Shown piece by piece: positions 16,699-25,370 of a DNA stretch of 64,000 bases. The position numbers and the translations under genes were made by a program. The notes under the pieces are model-generated. The model was given only the letters and a program-made list of their open reading frames with translations, was not told the origin of the DNA and made no database searches. How positions within the stretch are numbered: the first letter of the stretch is position 1; each line of letters begins with the position of its first letter. This DNA is from Ga0077536 sp035325705 (lineage in GTDB: Bacteria; Pseudomonadota; Gammaproteobacteria; Ga0077536): assembly GCA_035325705.1 (NCBI GenBank), contig DAOKZI010000002.1, positions 62,001-126,000 of the forward strand, read 5' to 3'.

Positions 16699-17949
16699 AT
16701 GAACGGATTTTCGTTGACGGCGCTGTCGGGCCTGCTGCCGAGTTTTGCCGCGGCGCTGGGGGCGGGTTTGCTGATCGGCATCGAGCGCGAGCGGCGCAAG
16801 GGGCGCGGCGCCGGGCGGCAGCTCGCGGGCGTGCGCACTTTCACGCTCGCGGCGTTGATGGGGGCGGTCGCGCACAGCCTCGAGGAAGCGTGGATGGTGC
16901 TGCTCGGCGGCGTGCTGATCCTCGCGCTGACCGCGATCCGCTATGCGCACGATCGTTCCGACGATCCGGGGATCACGACCGAGCTCGCGCTGTTCGTCAC
17001 CTATCTGCTCGGCGTGCATGCGATCGAGCATCCGCGCTTCGCGGCCGGTGCAGCCGTGATCGTCGCGGCGCTGCTCTACGCGCGGCAGGGGCTGCACCGC
17101 TTCTCGACCGAGCTCCTGAGCCCGACGGAGCTGCGTGACGCCCTGTTGCTCGCCGGCGCGGCGCTGGTCGTGCTGCCGCTGATCCCGGCCACGCCGCTCG
17201 CCTGGCTCGGCGGCCTCGATCCGCGCCGGCTGTGGGCGCTGGCGGTGCTGTTCATGACCTTGCAGGGTGCCGGCCACATCGCGCTGCGCATCTTCGGGCC
17301 GCGCCTAGGGCTCGCACTGGGCGGCCTGATGTCGGGCTTCGTATCGAGCGCCGCGACGACGGGCGCACTCGGCCTGCGCGCGCGCAAGGAGCCGGCCCTG
17401 CTCGCGAGCTGCGTCGCCGGGGCCTGGTTCTCCACCGTGGCGACGGCGGCGCAGCTCGCGATCGTCGTCCTTGCGATCCATCCGCCGGGGTTCGAGGCGC
17501 TGCGCGCGCCGCTGCTGGCGATGCTCGCCTCTGCGCTCGTGCTCGCCGTCGTCGCGATGCGCTTCCAGCACGACGCCGCGCAGGGCACGCGCGACGGCCA
17601 CGCCTTCCACCTCGGGGCCTCGCTGGGCTTTGCCGCGCTGCTCGCCGGGGTGACGGCGGCGGTCGGCTGGATCGAGCGCGAGTTCGGCGTCGCCGGCGCG
17701 GCCATCGGCATCGCATTCGCCGGTTTCGCCGACGCGCACTCCGCCGCGACCTCGGCACTGTCGCTCGCGCACGCGGGCGCATTGGACGACGCGGCGCTCG
17801 CGCGCTGCGTGTTCCTCGCGGTGACGACGAACACCGTGAGCAAGATGCTGCTCGCGGCCGTCAACGGCGGGTGGCGCTACGGTAGCCGGACCTCCGCCGG
17901 CCTCGCCGCGATCCTCGCCGCCGCATGGACGACGCTGGGGCTCTCGTAG
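16699..17949 (+). CDS. MgtC/SapB and DUF4010 membrane protein
   Basis: 416 aa, almost entirely hydrophobic, about 10-12 transmembrane helices. The N-terminal ~140 residues are MgtC/SapB-like, with LLIGIERERRKGRGAGRQLAGVRTFTLAALMGA; the C-terminal part is DUF4010 (GLMSGFVSSAATTGALGLRARKE, ADAHSAATSALSLA, TTNTVSKMLLAAVNGG). Such fusions occur widely in proteobacteria, role unclear, possibly in ion or envelope homeostasis. The stop codon TAG is part of a repeat unit (TCG TAG CCCGGG), so the native C-terminus may have been altered by repeat insertion. Confidence 0.9.
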   Translation: MNGFSLTALSGLLPSFAAALGAGLLIGIERERRKGRGAGRQLAGVRTFTLAALMGAVAHSLEEAWMVLLGGVLILALTAIRYAHDRSDDPGITTELALFVTYLLGVHAIEHPRFAAGAAVIVAALLYARQGLHRFSTELLSPTELRDALLLAGAALVVLPLIPATPLAWLGGLDPRRLWALAVLFMTLQGAGHIALRIFGPRLGLALGGLMSGFVSSAATTGALGLRARKEPALLASCVAGAWFSTVATAAQLAIVVLAIHPPGFEALRAPLLAMLASALVLAVVAMRFQHDAAQGTRDGHAFHLGASLGFAALLAGVTAAVGWIEREFGVAGAAIGIAFAGFADAHSAATSALSLAHAGALDDAALARCVFLAVTTNTVSKMLLAAVNGGWRYGSRTSAGLAAILAAAWTTLGLS

Positions 17950-18117
17950 CCCGGGCGCAGCGTAGCGGAACCCGGGTTCGGGCATGCCCGATACGCAAAG
18001 ATTTTCGGCCCTGCGCGGCGCGCACCGCGCCGAGTCTTCTCAAATGTATGAGAGGACGGCGGGCGCCGGATCCCGGGTTACGCGCTGCGCGCTCCACCCG
18101 GGCTACGAGAGTCCGGG
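17945..18117. repeat. Composite palindromic intergenic element
   Basis: REP unit at 17945-17976 (GTAGCCCGGGCGCAG...AACCCGGG), spacer with GGCATGCCCGATACGCAAAG and TTCGGCCCTGCGCGG, then a second REP at 18069-18113 (reverse facing, TAACGCG type). It is the ~170-nt unit seen at 8082, 35578, 40764 and 41005, here inverted. It overlaps the stop codon of the MgtC/DUF4010 gene. A copy of the TGTGTTCTCTGTGGC repeat follows at 18166-18186. Confidence 0.75.
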
Positions 18118-18220
18118 CTACGAGAGTCCGACATTTGCGTTTGGAACGTTCCTCGCCTTCCGCCCTCTGTGTTCTCTGTGGCAAAAACCGACTCGTTAGG
18201 CGGCGCACACGCTTCAAGCG

Positions 18221-18682
18221 CTACACGCGATCGCCGCGCAGGGCTCGCGTCAGCACGGTGTCGAGCTTGGCGGCGAAGGCGCGTTTGTCGGCGTGGCCGA
18301 AGGGCGGCGGGCCGCCGGCGGCGAGACCGAGGCCGCGCAGCTCGTCCAGGAGATCGCGACGGCTCAAGTGCTCGCCGATGTTCTCGGCGGTGTAGAGCTC
18401 GCCGCGCGGGTTGAGCGCGAGGCCGCCCTTCTTCACCACCGCCGCGGCGAGCGGGACGTCGGCGGTGACGACGAGATCGCCGGCTTCGCTCGCGTCCGCG
18501 ATGTAGCGATCGGCGACGTCGAAGCCGGCGGGCACGCGCAAGCTGCGGATGTGCGGCGAGGGCGGCACTTTCAGCAACCGGTTGGCCACCAGCACCAGCT
18601 CGACGCCGACGCGTTCCGCCGCCCGGTAGAGCATCTCCTTGACGACGACGGGACAGGCGTCGGCATCGACCCAGATCCGCAT
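18221..18682 (-). CDS. yaiI: YaiI/YqxD family protein (UPF0178, DUF188)
   Basis: 153 aa, matching the usual ~150 aa. Opens with the family signature MRIWVDADACPVVVKEMLYRAAER and contains ASEAGDLVVTADVPLAAAVVKKGGLALNPRGELYT, with the acidic residues of a PIN-like nuclease fold. Cytosolic, function not established. The start overlaps the stop of the upstream VOC dioxygenase-like gene (ATGA), so it is translated with it. Confidence 0.93.
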   Translation of the reverse strand: MRIWVDADACPVVVKEMLYRAAERVGVELVLVANRLLKVPPSPHIRSLRVPAGFDVADRYIADASEAGDLVVTADVPLAAAVVKKGGLALNPRGELYTAENIGEHLSRRDLLDELRGLGLAAGGPPPFGHADKRAFAAKLDTVLTRALRGDRV

Positions 18683-19647
18683 CAGTCGCGCAGCTTCCCG
18701 AGCTGCGCGACCAGCTCGTCGCGCGTGCTCTTGAACTGCGGCGACACCATCACCTCCGTGCCGAGGCGCTCGAGCGGCTCGTCACAGGTGAACGAGGGCC
18801 GGTGCGAGACCGTCGCCTCGAACAGCGCGCCGCCCGGCGTGCGCACATAGATGGAGTCGAAGTAGCCGCGATCCTTGACGTCCGAGGTATCGGTGTAGCC
18901 GAGCCCCTCCAGCCCGAGCTTGATCGCGGTCTGCTCTTCATGCGTCGCGACCTGGAAGGCCATGTGGTGGATCGCGCCGCCGGCGAGCGTCCAGCTCCCC
19001 TGCTTGCGCTCGGGCTCGGCGACGAAGTCGACGAGCGCGCCGCTGCCGCCCGCGCCGATCGCATAGCGCGCATGCGCGCCGTCGCGCGCGAGCTCGCGGC
19101 CGCCCCAGCCGAGCTGCATGAACTCCTCCATGCCTTCCAGTTCGCGCACGCTGACCGCGATCGAATGCGTCCCGCGCAGCATCGACTCGGCGGGCACGGA
19201 GCCTTTGGTGTGCGGCGTTCGCGTATCGTGCGCGACCTCGACGATCGAATACTCGATGCCGCAGGGATGGCGGAAGTCGAGGCAGCGCTCGCCGTAACGC
19301 TCCGTCGGATGGACCTCGATGCCGTGCTCCTGCAATCGCCGTTGCCAGTACGGCAGCGAGTCCGGCGGCGCGGACAGCAGCAGCCGCGAGATCTGGCCCG
19401 AGCCCGGCCGCGCCCGCAAGCCCGTATGCCCCATCGGAAAGCTCGTCACCAGCGAGCTCTCCTCGCCGCGATCGTTGCCGTAGTAGAGGTGATAGATCGG
19501 CACCTGGCCATCGTAGAGCAGTGTCTTCTTCACGCACTTGAAGCCGAGCAGCTTGGTGTGGAAGTCGTAGTCTTCCTGCGCGTCGCCGGTGCAGAGCGTG
19601 ATGTGGTGATGGCGGCTGATCGCCGCGCCGGGAGAAGTCTGGGGCAT
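18682..19647 (-). CDS. VOC-family (glyoxalase) ring-cleaving dioxygenase-like protein
   Basis: 321 aa. The ATG at 19647 follows AGGAG by seven bases. Two tandem VOC domains: the first with ISRHHHITLCTGDAQEDYDFHTKLLGFKCVKKTLLYDG...YHLYYG, the second with GTHSIAVSVRELEGMEEFMQLG, IHHMAFQVATHEEQ and GYFDSIYVRTPGGALFEATVSH. The metal ligands (His, His, Glu) are in place: His of HHHIT, His of IHHMAF, Glu of ALFEAT. This pattern fits the MhqO/MhqA (hydroquinone) dioxygenase group and LinE-like enzymes. Fe(II) extradiol cleavage or quinone detoxification is the likely role. Confidence 0.87.
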   Translation of the reverse strand: MPQTSPGAAISRHHHITLCTGDAQEDYDFHTKLLGFKCVKKTLLYDGQVPIYHLYYGNDRGEESSLVTSFPMGHTGLRARPGSGQISRLLLSAPPDSLPYWQRRLQEHGIEVHPTERYGERCLDFRHPCGIEYSIVEVAHDTRTPHTKGSVPAESMLRGTHSIAVSVRELEGMEEFMQLGWGGRELARDGAHARYAIGAGGSGALVDFVAEPERKQGSWTLAGGAIHHMAFQVATHEEQTAIKLGLEGLGYTDTSDVKDRGYFDSIYVRTPGGALFEATVSHRPSFTCDEPLERLGTEVMVSPQFKSTRDELVAQLGKLRD

Positions 19648-19757
19648 GAGGGCACTCCTGAACTTCGAAGGGGGCTGGCACGCTAGCACAGCGGCCGCGG
19701 CCGTCCCATCGGCGCCCCGCCGATCGGCGACGCGGGCGCGAGGAGACGTGGAGGCCT

Positions 19758-20159
19758 TCAGCCCTTGCCGGCGGCCGAGCGCTTCACCTGACCAGCGAGC
19801 CAGGCGAGCGCTTCGTCGTAATCACCGAATACGCGCACGTTCCAACCGCGATTGCGGCAGGTGTTCTCGAAGAATTCGAGATCGCGGGCCTGGGCCGTCG
19901 CGTCGTCCACGACCATCGCGAGCGCACTGCCACGGTGCACGGAGGCGTGTTCCCACATCGCCGGCACGGTGTAGATGTCGCCGACGCCGAGCGCGCACGA
20001 CGCCTGCCGCGCGTCGACGAGGACGCCCTCGGCGCGACCGGGATCGAGCCGCGCCAGCGTCTCGCGCGTGGCCCTGACGCAGTCCTGCCGCGAGAGCTCG
20101 CCCTCGAAGTCGAGGACGATCCAGCCGTCTGCGGGTTCTCGCCTCAGATGCCACGTCAC
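19758..20159 (-). CDS. SpoIIAA/STAS-like small protein
   Basis: 133 aa from the GTG at 20159, which has GGAGGGAG seven bases before it; an ATG at 20246 in the same frame would add 29 poorly structured residues. The protein looks like the SpoIIAA-like (COG4-type) fold found in proteobacteria: WIVLDFEGELSRQDCVRATRETLARLD and AMWEHASVHRGSALAMVVDDATAQARDLEFFENTCRNRGWNVRVFGDYDEALAWLAG. No catalytic motif. Cytosolic; function unknown. Between a VOC enzyme gene and bacteriohemerythrin on the same strand. Confidence 0.75.
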   Translation of the reverse strand: MTWHLRREPADGWIVLDFEGELSRQDCVRATRETLARLDPGRAEGVLVDARQASCALGVGDIYTVPAMWEHASVHRGSALAMVVDDATAQARDLEFFENTCRNRGWNVRVFGDYDEALAWLAGQVKRSAAGKG

Positions 20160-20333
20160 GTCCCCGCTCCCTCCGAATGACAGTAGGCGCCGCGCACTCG
20201 CGCCCTTGCGCACGACGTCCCGAGCTTCCATCCGGGATGCGCGCAACGCAAGCGCCGATTTCCCGCGCCGGCGGGAACCGCCGCCCGCTTCGGCGCGATT
20301 TCACAGATCGACACAATCGATATCACGCGGGCC

Positions 20334-20801
20334 TCAATCGGCGCCGCCCGGCGCGGCGACGAGCGCGCCGAGATATTCCGCATAGGCGAGCTCCGCGATC
20401 GGACGGTGGACCGCGCTCGCCACGTGCGCGACGACGCTGCGGTCGTGTACCGCGATGTGCTGGCTGAGCCAGCGATTGAGGAAATAGAGCAGATCCTCGG
20501 GAAACTCGCTGCGCTCCGTGATCCGCTGGATCCAGGCCTTGAGCTCCGCGAGCAGCTCGCCGTGCACCTTCGCATGCATCGCGAGATCCGGATACGCGGT
20601 CTCGCGCATCAGGTTTTCTTCGCTGACGAAATGGAACTCCACGCAGCGCACGAGCTCGCGGATGATGTGGCGGAGCACGGGTTCCGGCTGCTGCGTCTTG
20701 ATCGCGACGTCGAGCTTGCGGAACAGCAGCACGAGCAGCCGGTGCTCGGCGTCGACGAGCGGGTGATCGGTTTCGAGCGAGCGGTCCCAGTGGATGTACA
20801 T
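20334..20801 (-). CDS. Bacteriohemerythrin
   Basis: 155 aa. All diiron ligands of the family are visible: H-x3-E-type residues in DHPLVDAEHRLLVLLFRKL, the HIIRELVRCVEFHFVSEENLM helix (H, E), HAKVHGELL (H) and LSQHIAVHDRSV (H, D). The N-terminus IHWDRSLETDHPLVDAEH is the standard start. Hemerythrins reversibly bind O2 and serve in oxygen delivery or sensing in microaerobic bacteria. Not obviously part of an operon; a CoA-transferase pair lies upstream on the same strand 98 nt away. Confidence 0.93.
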   Translation of the reverse strand: MYIHWDRSLETDHPLVDAEHRLLVLLFRKLDVAIKTQQPEPVLRHIIRELVRCVEFHFVSEENLMRETAYPDLAMHAKVHGELLAELKAWIQRITERSEFPEDLLYFLNRWLSQHIAVHDRSVVAHVASAVHRPIAELAYAEYLGALVAAPGGAD

Positions 20802-20899
20802 GCGTCGTGGCCGAAGAGCCCGGATCGTATGCCGGCAGCATAGCCGGCAGTCTGCGCGACCGACAGTCGGCGCGCGGCCGACCGCGCCCGTCCCGCGCT

Positions 20900-21694
20900 T
20901 CAGCCGTGTCCGCGCAGCGCGCCTCGCGTATCGACGCGCGTGCGCAAAACATCGAGCTCGCGCGCGGCCGGTGCCGGCGTCACCGGCACCTCGGCGGGGA
21001 GCACGAGCTCGAAGCCGGTCTGCGCGCGGACCTCGTCGACCGTGACGCCGGGATGCACCGACTTCAGGCGCAGGCGCTTCTCGTCCTCGGTGAAATCGAG
21101 GATGCACAGCGGCGTCACGACGTATTGGGGGCCGCCGCCGGGCAAGCCCAGCCGCCGTCGCGCGTCCGCCCCGCCCTGCCCCCAGCCGACGGTGCTCACG
21201 TAGTCGCAGCGCGGGACGAAGAGACGCGGCGTGTGGCTGTTCAGCACGATGTAGTAGCGCCCGACGTGCGTCGTCAGGCTCGGCGTGCCGACCGAGCCCG
21301 GTCCGCGAAACTTCAGGCGCCGATGATCCGGCCCGACGCCGATGAGGTTGGTGTTGCCGTAGGGATCGACCTGCAGGCCACCGACGAAGAACACGCGGCG
21401 ATGCCAGTCCTTGACCTGATCGAAGCGATGGCCGCGATCGCTGTAGGATTCGGTCCAGCGCACGACGCGATTGTCCCAGCCGAAGGCGGGCAGCGGAATC
21501 TCGGTCAGATGATGCACGTTCATGCGCGCGCCGAGAAAAATGAGCTCCATGTTCGGCCCGTGCAGCAGATGCGCGAGGCGCACCGCGGCTTCCGGGATCG
21601 GCAGCGCGATGCCGACCTGCAGCTCCTCGCCGTCGTTCAGATCGCGCGCGAGAAAGCAGGCGAGCAGTTCCGCGATCGAGCAATCGGCGGCCAT
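20900..21694 (-). CDS. CoA-transferase family protein, beta subunit (IpdB-like)
   Basis: 264 aa. CoA-transferase family I fold with VGGLQVDPYGNTNLIGVGP, KFRGPGSVGTPSLTTHVGRYYI, PRLFVPRCDYVSTVGWGQGG and SVHPGVTVDEVRAQTGFEL, which line up with the beta subunit of IpdAB, the ring-opening hydrolase of steroid (cholesterol/bile acid) C/D-ring degradation, rather than with glutaconate CoA-transferase. The residue equivalent to the catalytic Glu of true CoA-transferases cannot be placed with confidence. Two-nt gap after the alpha-subunit gene. Substrate assignment is an inference; a general 3-oxoacid CoA-transferase remains possible. Confidence 0.78.
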   Translation of the reverse strand: MAADCSIAELLACFLARDLNDGEELQVGIALPIPEAAVRLAHLLHGPNMELIFLGARMNVHHLTEIPLPAFGWDNRVVRWTESYSDRGHRFDQVKDWHRRVFFVGGLQVDPYGNTNLIGVGPDHRRLKFRGPGSVGTPSLTTHVGRYYIVLNSHTPRLFVPRCDYVSTVGWGQGGADARRRLGLPGGGPQYVVTPLCILDFTEDEKRLRLKSVHPGVTVDEVRAQTGFELVLPAEVPVTPAPAARELDVLRTRVDTRGALRGHG

Positions 21695-21696
21695 GC

Positions 21697-22578
21697 TCAG
21701 TACTCGTGCAGCGCGAGCAGGCGCCTGAGACCCACGCGCTCGAGATAGTCGAGATGCGTGGCCGGCTCGCGGCACCAGCGATCGAGCCAGGCTTCGAGCG
21801 CGGCACGCTCGCCGCGCTCGGCGGCGCGCGTCGCGAGCTCGACATAGTCGTGGAGAAAAGCGCTGTCCTGCACGTAGGCGCCGCGGCTGTACCAGGGGTG
21901 CGCGCCCCAGGGCAGGCGCACGACGGCATCGGCGCGCCCGATCGTCGTCGCCCACGGATCGGCGCGAATGGTTTCATTCGACACGATGCGCTCGACCTGC
22001 ACGATGCAGGTCGCCGCCGCGCGCTGCAGGAACAGATCGATCCAGCCCGGCCCGCCGTGATGCTGGACGTTGCCGTAGGCATCGGACTGCGCGGCGTGCA
22101 GCAGCGTGACGTCGGGCCTGATCGCGGGCACTGCGAGCAGCGTCTCGCCGGCGATCGGATCCTCGATCACTTTCAGATCGGGATTGACCTCCGGCAGCGA
22201 AGTGCCGACGCCGCCGCGCCACGGCAGATAGGGTAGGCCCTTGCCCGCCGCTTCGAGACCGCTGGTGAGGATGCCCTCGTCGCACTCCCAGACTTCAATC
22301 TCGCCGCGCTCGGCCGCGCGCCGGAAGCTCGGCGCGACGGCTACGCCGATGCCGCCTCCGGCGTAGTAGCTGAGGGTCTTGCGCACGCAGCCGGCGGCGA
22401 CGAGGACATCGAGGGCGAGACCGCTGGCGATCACCGTCAGATCGCGCAGCCCGCGGCGCACGATGTGACGCAAGAGCGCCATCGGCGTCGGCTCGCCGAT
22501 GGCGATCGTCATGCCACTCTCTAGCCGCGCCGCCGCGTCGAGCTCCTCGAGCAGACGGGGAGTACGGCCCGCATTCAT
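21697..22578 (-). CDS. CoA-transferase family protein, alpha subunit (IpdA-like)
   Basis: 293 aa. Shows RLESGMTIAIGEPTPMALLRHIVRRGLRDLTVIASG, the KTLSYYAGGGIG loop, WECDEGILTSGLEAAGKGLPYLPWRGGVGTSLPE, and LLHAAQSDAYGNVQHHGGP, the pattern of IpdA-type alpha subunits. Pairs with the following beta gene two bases later. If the assignment to IpdAB is right, the pair opens the last steroid ring as COCHEA-CoA; the window has a P450, a MaoC-like dehydratase, an acyl-CoA ligase, an enoyl-CoA hydratase and SDR elsewhere, but no other diagnostic steroid genes, so I hold this at moderate confidence. Confidence 0.78.
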   Translation of the reverse strand: MNAGRTPRLLEELDAAARLESGMTIAIGEPTPMALLRHIVRRGLRDLTVIASGLALDVLVAAGCVRKTLSYYAGGGIGVAVAPSFRRAAERGEIEVWECDEGILTSGLEAAGKGLPYLPWRGGVGTSLPEVNPDLKVIEDPIAGETLLAVPAIRPDVTLLHAAQSDAYGNVQHHGGPGWIDLFLQRAAATCIVQVERIVSNETIRADPWATTIGRADAVVRLPWGAHPWYSRGAYVQDSAFLHDYVELATRAAERGERAALEAWLDRWCREPATHLDYLERVGLRRLLALHEY

Positions 22579-22698
22579 GCGCGAATGGCCGCCGGCAGGC
22601 GCAGCGCTTGATTCATGCCTCGCTTATGCCACAGGCCTGACGTGGCTGCCAGCGTGGGCGGGTGTCGTTTGCCACAAAGCCCACCGAGAACACAGTCT

Positions 22699-22802
22699 TC
22701 GTAGCCCGGAAGGAGCGCCGCGCAGCGGCGCGGAATCCGGGTCGCCGTCGATTCGGACGCGCCGCGCCCGGATTCCGCTGCGCTCCTTCCGGGCTACGAG
22801 AG
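22699..22802. repeat. Paired REP unit with conserved loop (unit Y)
   Basis: Two head-to-head REPs, 22700-22741 (GTAGCCCGGAAGGAGCG...GGAATCCGGG) and 22767-22799 (CCCGGATTCCGCTGCG...CCGGGCTAC), separated by TCGCCGTCGATTCGGACGCG. The whole is a long imperfect inverted repeat and can fold into one large hairpin. An almost identical copy stands at 32780-32881 and a decayed one at 29656-29735. Confidence 0.8.
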
Positions 22803-22865
22803 GCCAAGGCTCTCACGCTGCGCTTCCTTCGTCGGCCAAGCTACGGCCGCCTGGAAGCGCCGTAT

Positions 22866-24440
22866 TCACCACCCCAGCCCGCGCAGCGTCGCCGCGATGC
22901 GGCGGCGGAGCGCGGGGGTCGCGAACGGGAAGGCGCGCAGGAAATCCTCGCCGCTCAGATCGGGACGGCGCTCGCGCACGACGCGGGCCCAGTGTGCCGC
23001 GCGCGGCGCATCGTCGGCGAGCGCGTGGCACAGCGCCGCGATCATCGCGATCAGCGGGTGCGCGCCGGGGGAGCGCGCGGCGCGCTCGGCGTGGCGCGCG
23101 GCCTCGGCGTAGTCGCCGAGCGCCACCAGCGATAGCGCGCGCGTGCCGAGCATCGCATAGGCGAGGGGATCGAGCGGACTCAAGGCAAGCGCCAGATCGG
23201 CGCTGGCGCGCCCGGCCGTCGGCTCACCCGCCAGCGTCTGCGCCCAGCCCCGCGCATAGTGACCCTGCGCATAGCTCGGTGCGAGCATCGTCGCGCGCTC
23301 GAGCCAGACGAGGCTGCCGTCGAGATCGCCGGCCAGCCACAGGCTGCGGCCGAGCGTGAAATTCGCGAACGGATCGGCGGCGTCGAGCGCGACGGCCCGT
23401 TCGGCCGCCTCCCGTGCAGCCAAGGCGGCGGCGGCCGTATCGGACGAATAGCGCAGGAACGCGTCCTGGAAGCTCGTGAACGAAAGACCGGCGTGGGCGC
23501 GCGCGAACTGCGGATCGCGCTGCAAAGCCTGCGCGAAACAGGCGGCGGCGAGCGCGTTGTCGTGACGGTTGAAGCGCCAGGCGTGCTGCAGGCCGAGATG
23601 ATAACTGGCCCAGGCATCGACGTTCGCGGGATCGACGAGCCGGGCCTGCCGCGCCTCGTGCAGCGGGATCCGAAACTCCAGCGCGTTGACGATGCGCGTG
23701 ACCAGCCGCTCGCGCAGCGCCGGCAGTGCGTCGAGCGTCGCGCTGAAGCCTTCGCTCCAGAGCAGGCCGCCGTCGCGCGTGTCCGCAAGCTCGCTGGTCA
23801 CGCGCACGCCGCGCGCCTCGATCTCGACCGTGCCGCTGAGGATGTAGCGCACGCGCAGCGCGCGGCCGATGGCGGGGATGTCGGGATCGCGATCGCGGAA
23901 ACGGAAGCTCGAGCCGCGCGCGATGACGAACAGCCAGCGCAGGCAGGCGAGCGCGGCGATCAGCTCCTGCGGCAGCGCCTCCGCGAGCACGGCGTAGGGA
24001 GCGGCGTGCGACGCCTGCGCGCCCAGCGACGTGAACGGCAGCACCGCGATCGACGGCCGGCCCGCGCGCGCGGCCTCCTGTAGCGCGTCGGCGTCGCCCT
24101 GCGCGTCGGCATCGCGTGCGTCGACGCCGCTCGTCACCGGGGCGACGAAGCGCAGGCCGCGGCCGTGCACCGTGCGCAGGTAACGCTGCGTGCGGCCGTC
24201 GTCGCCGAGCGCGCGGCGCTCGGATTTCACGCAGGTCGCGATCGCGGCATCGGACACGATTCGTCCGTCCCAGATCTTCTCGATCAGCTCCTCGCGCGAG
24301 ATCAGCCGCTCGCGCTGCTCGACGAGCAGGCACAGCAGCGCGTAGACGCGCGGCTCGAGCGGCACCGCGGCGCCATCGCTGCGCAGCTCGCCGCGCGTGA
24401 CATCGAGCTCGTGCCGATCGAAGCGGTAGCGCATCGCCAC
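22866..24440 (-). CDS. Winged-helix transcriptional regulator with TPR region (CadC-like)
   Basis: 524 aa. N-terminal OmpR-type winged helix (residues ~5-100: LEPRVYALLCLLVEQRERLISREELIEKIWDGRIVSDAAIATCVKSERRALGDDG, with TVHGRGLRFV as the wing). The middle (~130-270) resembles the adenylate-cyclase-like/TolB-like segment of these regulators (SIAVLPFTSLG...), and the C-terminal half has at least five TPR-like repeats (e.g. AHAGLSFTSFQDAFLRYS, FTLGRSLWLAGDLDGSLVWLERAT, GHYARGWAQTLAGEP). No transmembrane helix is obvious. Divergent from a methyltransferase gene, a plausible target. Confidence 0.86.
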   Translation of the reverse strand: MAMRYRFDRHELDVTRGELRSDGAAVPLEPRVYALLCLLVEQRERLISREELIEKIWDGRIVSDAAIATCVKSERRALGDDGRTQRYLRTVHGRGLRFVAPVTSGVDARDADAQGDADALQEAARAGRPSIAVLPFTSLGAQASHAAPYAVLAEALPQELIAALACLRWLFVIARGSSFRFRDRDPDIPAIGRALRVRYILSGTVEIEARGVRVTSELADTRDGGLLWSEGFSATLDALPALRERLVTRIVNALEFRIPLHEARQARLVDPANVDAWASYHLGLQHAWRFNRHDNALAAACFAQALQRDPQFARAHAGLSFTSFQDAFLRYSSDTAAAALAAREAAERAVALDAADPFANFTLGRSLWLAGDLDGSLVWLERATMLAPSYAQGHYARGWAQTLAGEPTAGRASADLALALSPLDPLAYAMLGTRALSLVALGDYAEAARHAERAARSPGAHPLIAMIAALCHALADDAPRAAHWARVVRERRPDLSGEDFLRAFPFATPALRRRIAATLRGLGW

Positions 24441-24533
24441 GCCGTCCCCACGAAAGCCTCATGGATTGCTCAAGCATGGCGCGGCCGCAGCGGTTTCACT
24501 AGCGGCGAACGACTTCTCGCCCCAGGAGGCCCC

Positions 24534-25370
24534 ATGCAAGCCATCATCGAAGGAGACGCCGGCGCGGCGCTCGCCGCGGTCAAGGCGCGGCAGCGCGAGA
24601 CCTGGAAGGCCGGCGACTACGCCGCCATCGGCACGACCCTGCAGATCGTCGGCGAACAGCTTTGCGAGACGCTCGATCTGCGCGCCGGCAGCCGCGTGCT
24701 CGACGTCGCCGCCGGCAACGGCAACGCCACGCTGGCCGCGGCCCGGCGCTTCTGCGCAGTGACCTCGACCGACTACGTGCCGGATCTACTCGAGCGCGGC
24801 GCGGCGCGAGCGCGCGCCGAAGGGCTCGAGATCCGTTTCCTCGAGGCCGACGCCGAGGCCCTGCCCTTCGCCGACGACGACTTCGACGTCGTGCTGTCGA
24901 CCTTCGGCGTGATGTTCACCCCCGATCAGCCGCGCGCTGCGGCCGAGCTGCTGCGCGTATGCCGGCCGGGCGGCAGGATCGGCCTGTCGAACTGGACGCC
25001 GGAGGGCTTCATCGGCCAGGTCTTCGCCTTGCTCGCGCGCTACTTGCCGCCGGCACCCGGCATGCACCCGCCGTCGCGCTGGGCCACGCGCGAGGCCCTC
25101 GAAACGTGGTTCGGCCCGGGTGCGCAAGCGATCGCGCTGCATGCGCGGCGCTTCGTGTTCCGCTATCCGTCGCCGCGTCACTTCGTGGCGTGGTTCCGCG
25201 ATCATTACGGCCCGATCCACCGCGCCTATGCCGCCCTCGGCGAGCGCTCGAAGGCGCTGGAGGCCGAGCTGCTCGACCTGCTCGATGCGCGCAATCTCGC
25301 CGGCGACGGCACGCTGGTATTGCCCGCGGACTATGTCGACGTCGTGATCACGAAGGCCGCCGCGCGCTGA
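24534..25370 (+). CDS. SAM-dependent methyltransferase
   Basis: 278 aa. The ATG at 24534 has AGGAGG eight bases upstream. Class I methyltransferase: motif I VLDVAAGNGNATLAAA (~53-68), acidic residue in TSTDYVPDLLERG, motif II ALPFADDDFDVVLSTFGVMFTPD, motif III RVCRPGGRIGLSNWTPEG. The pattern, including the C-terminal LLDARNLAGDGTLVLPADYVDVVITK, is of the UbiE/COQ5-like group of small-molecule methyltransferases. Substrate unknown. Its 3' end overlaps the convergent MFS gene by 23 nt. Confidence 0.9.
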   Translation: MQAIIEGDAGAALAAVKARQRETWKAGDYAAIGTTLQIVGEQLCETLDLRAGSRVLDVAAGNGNATLAAARRFCAVTSTDYVPDLLERGAARARAEGLEIRFLEADAEALPFADDDFDVVLSTFGVMFTPDQPRAAAELLRVCRPGGRIGLSNWTPEGFIGQVFALLARYLPPAPGMHPPSRWATREALETWFGPGAQAIALHARRFVFRYPSPRHFVAWFRDHYGPIHRAYAALGERSKALEAELLDLLDARNLAGDGTLVLPADYVDVVITKAAAR

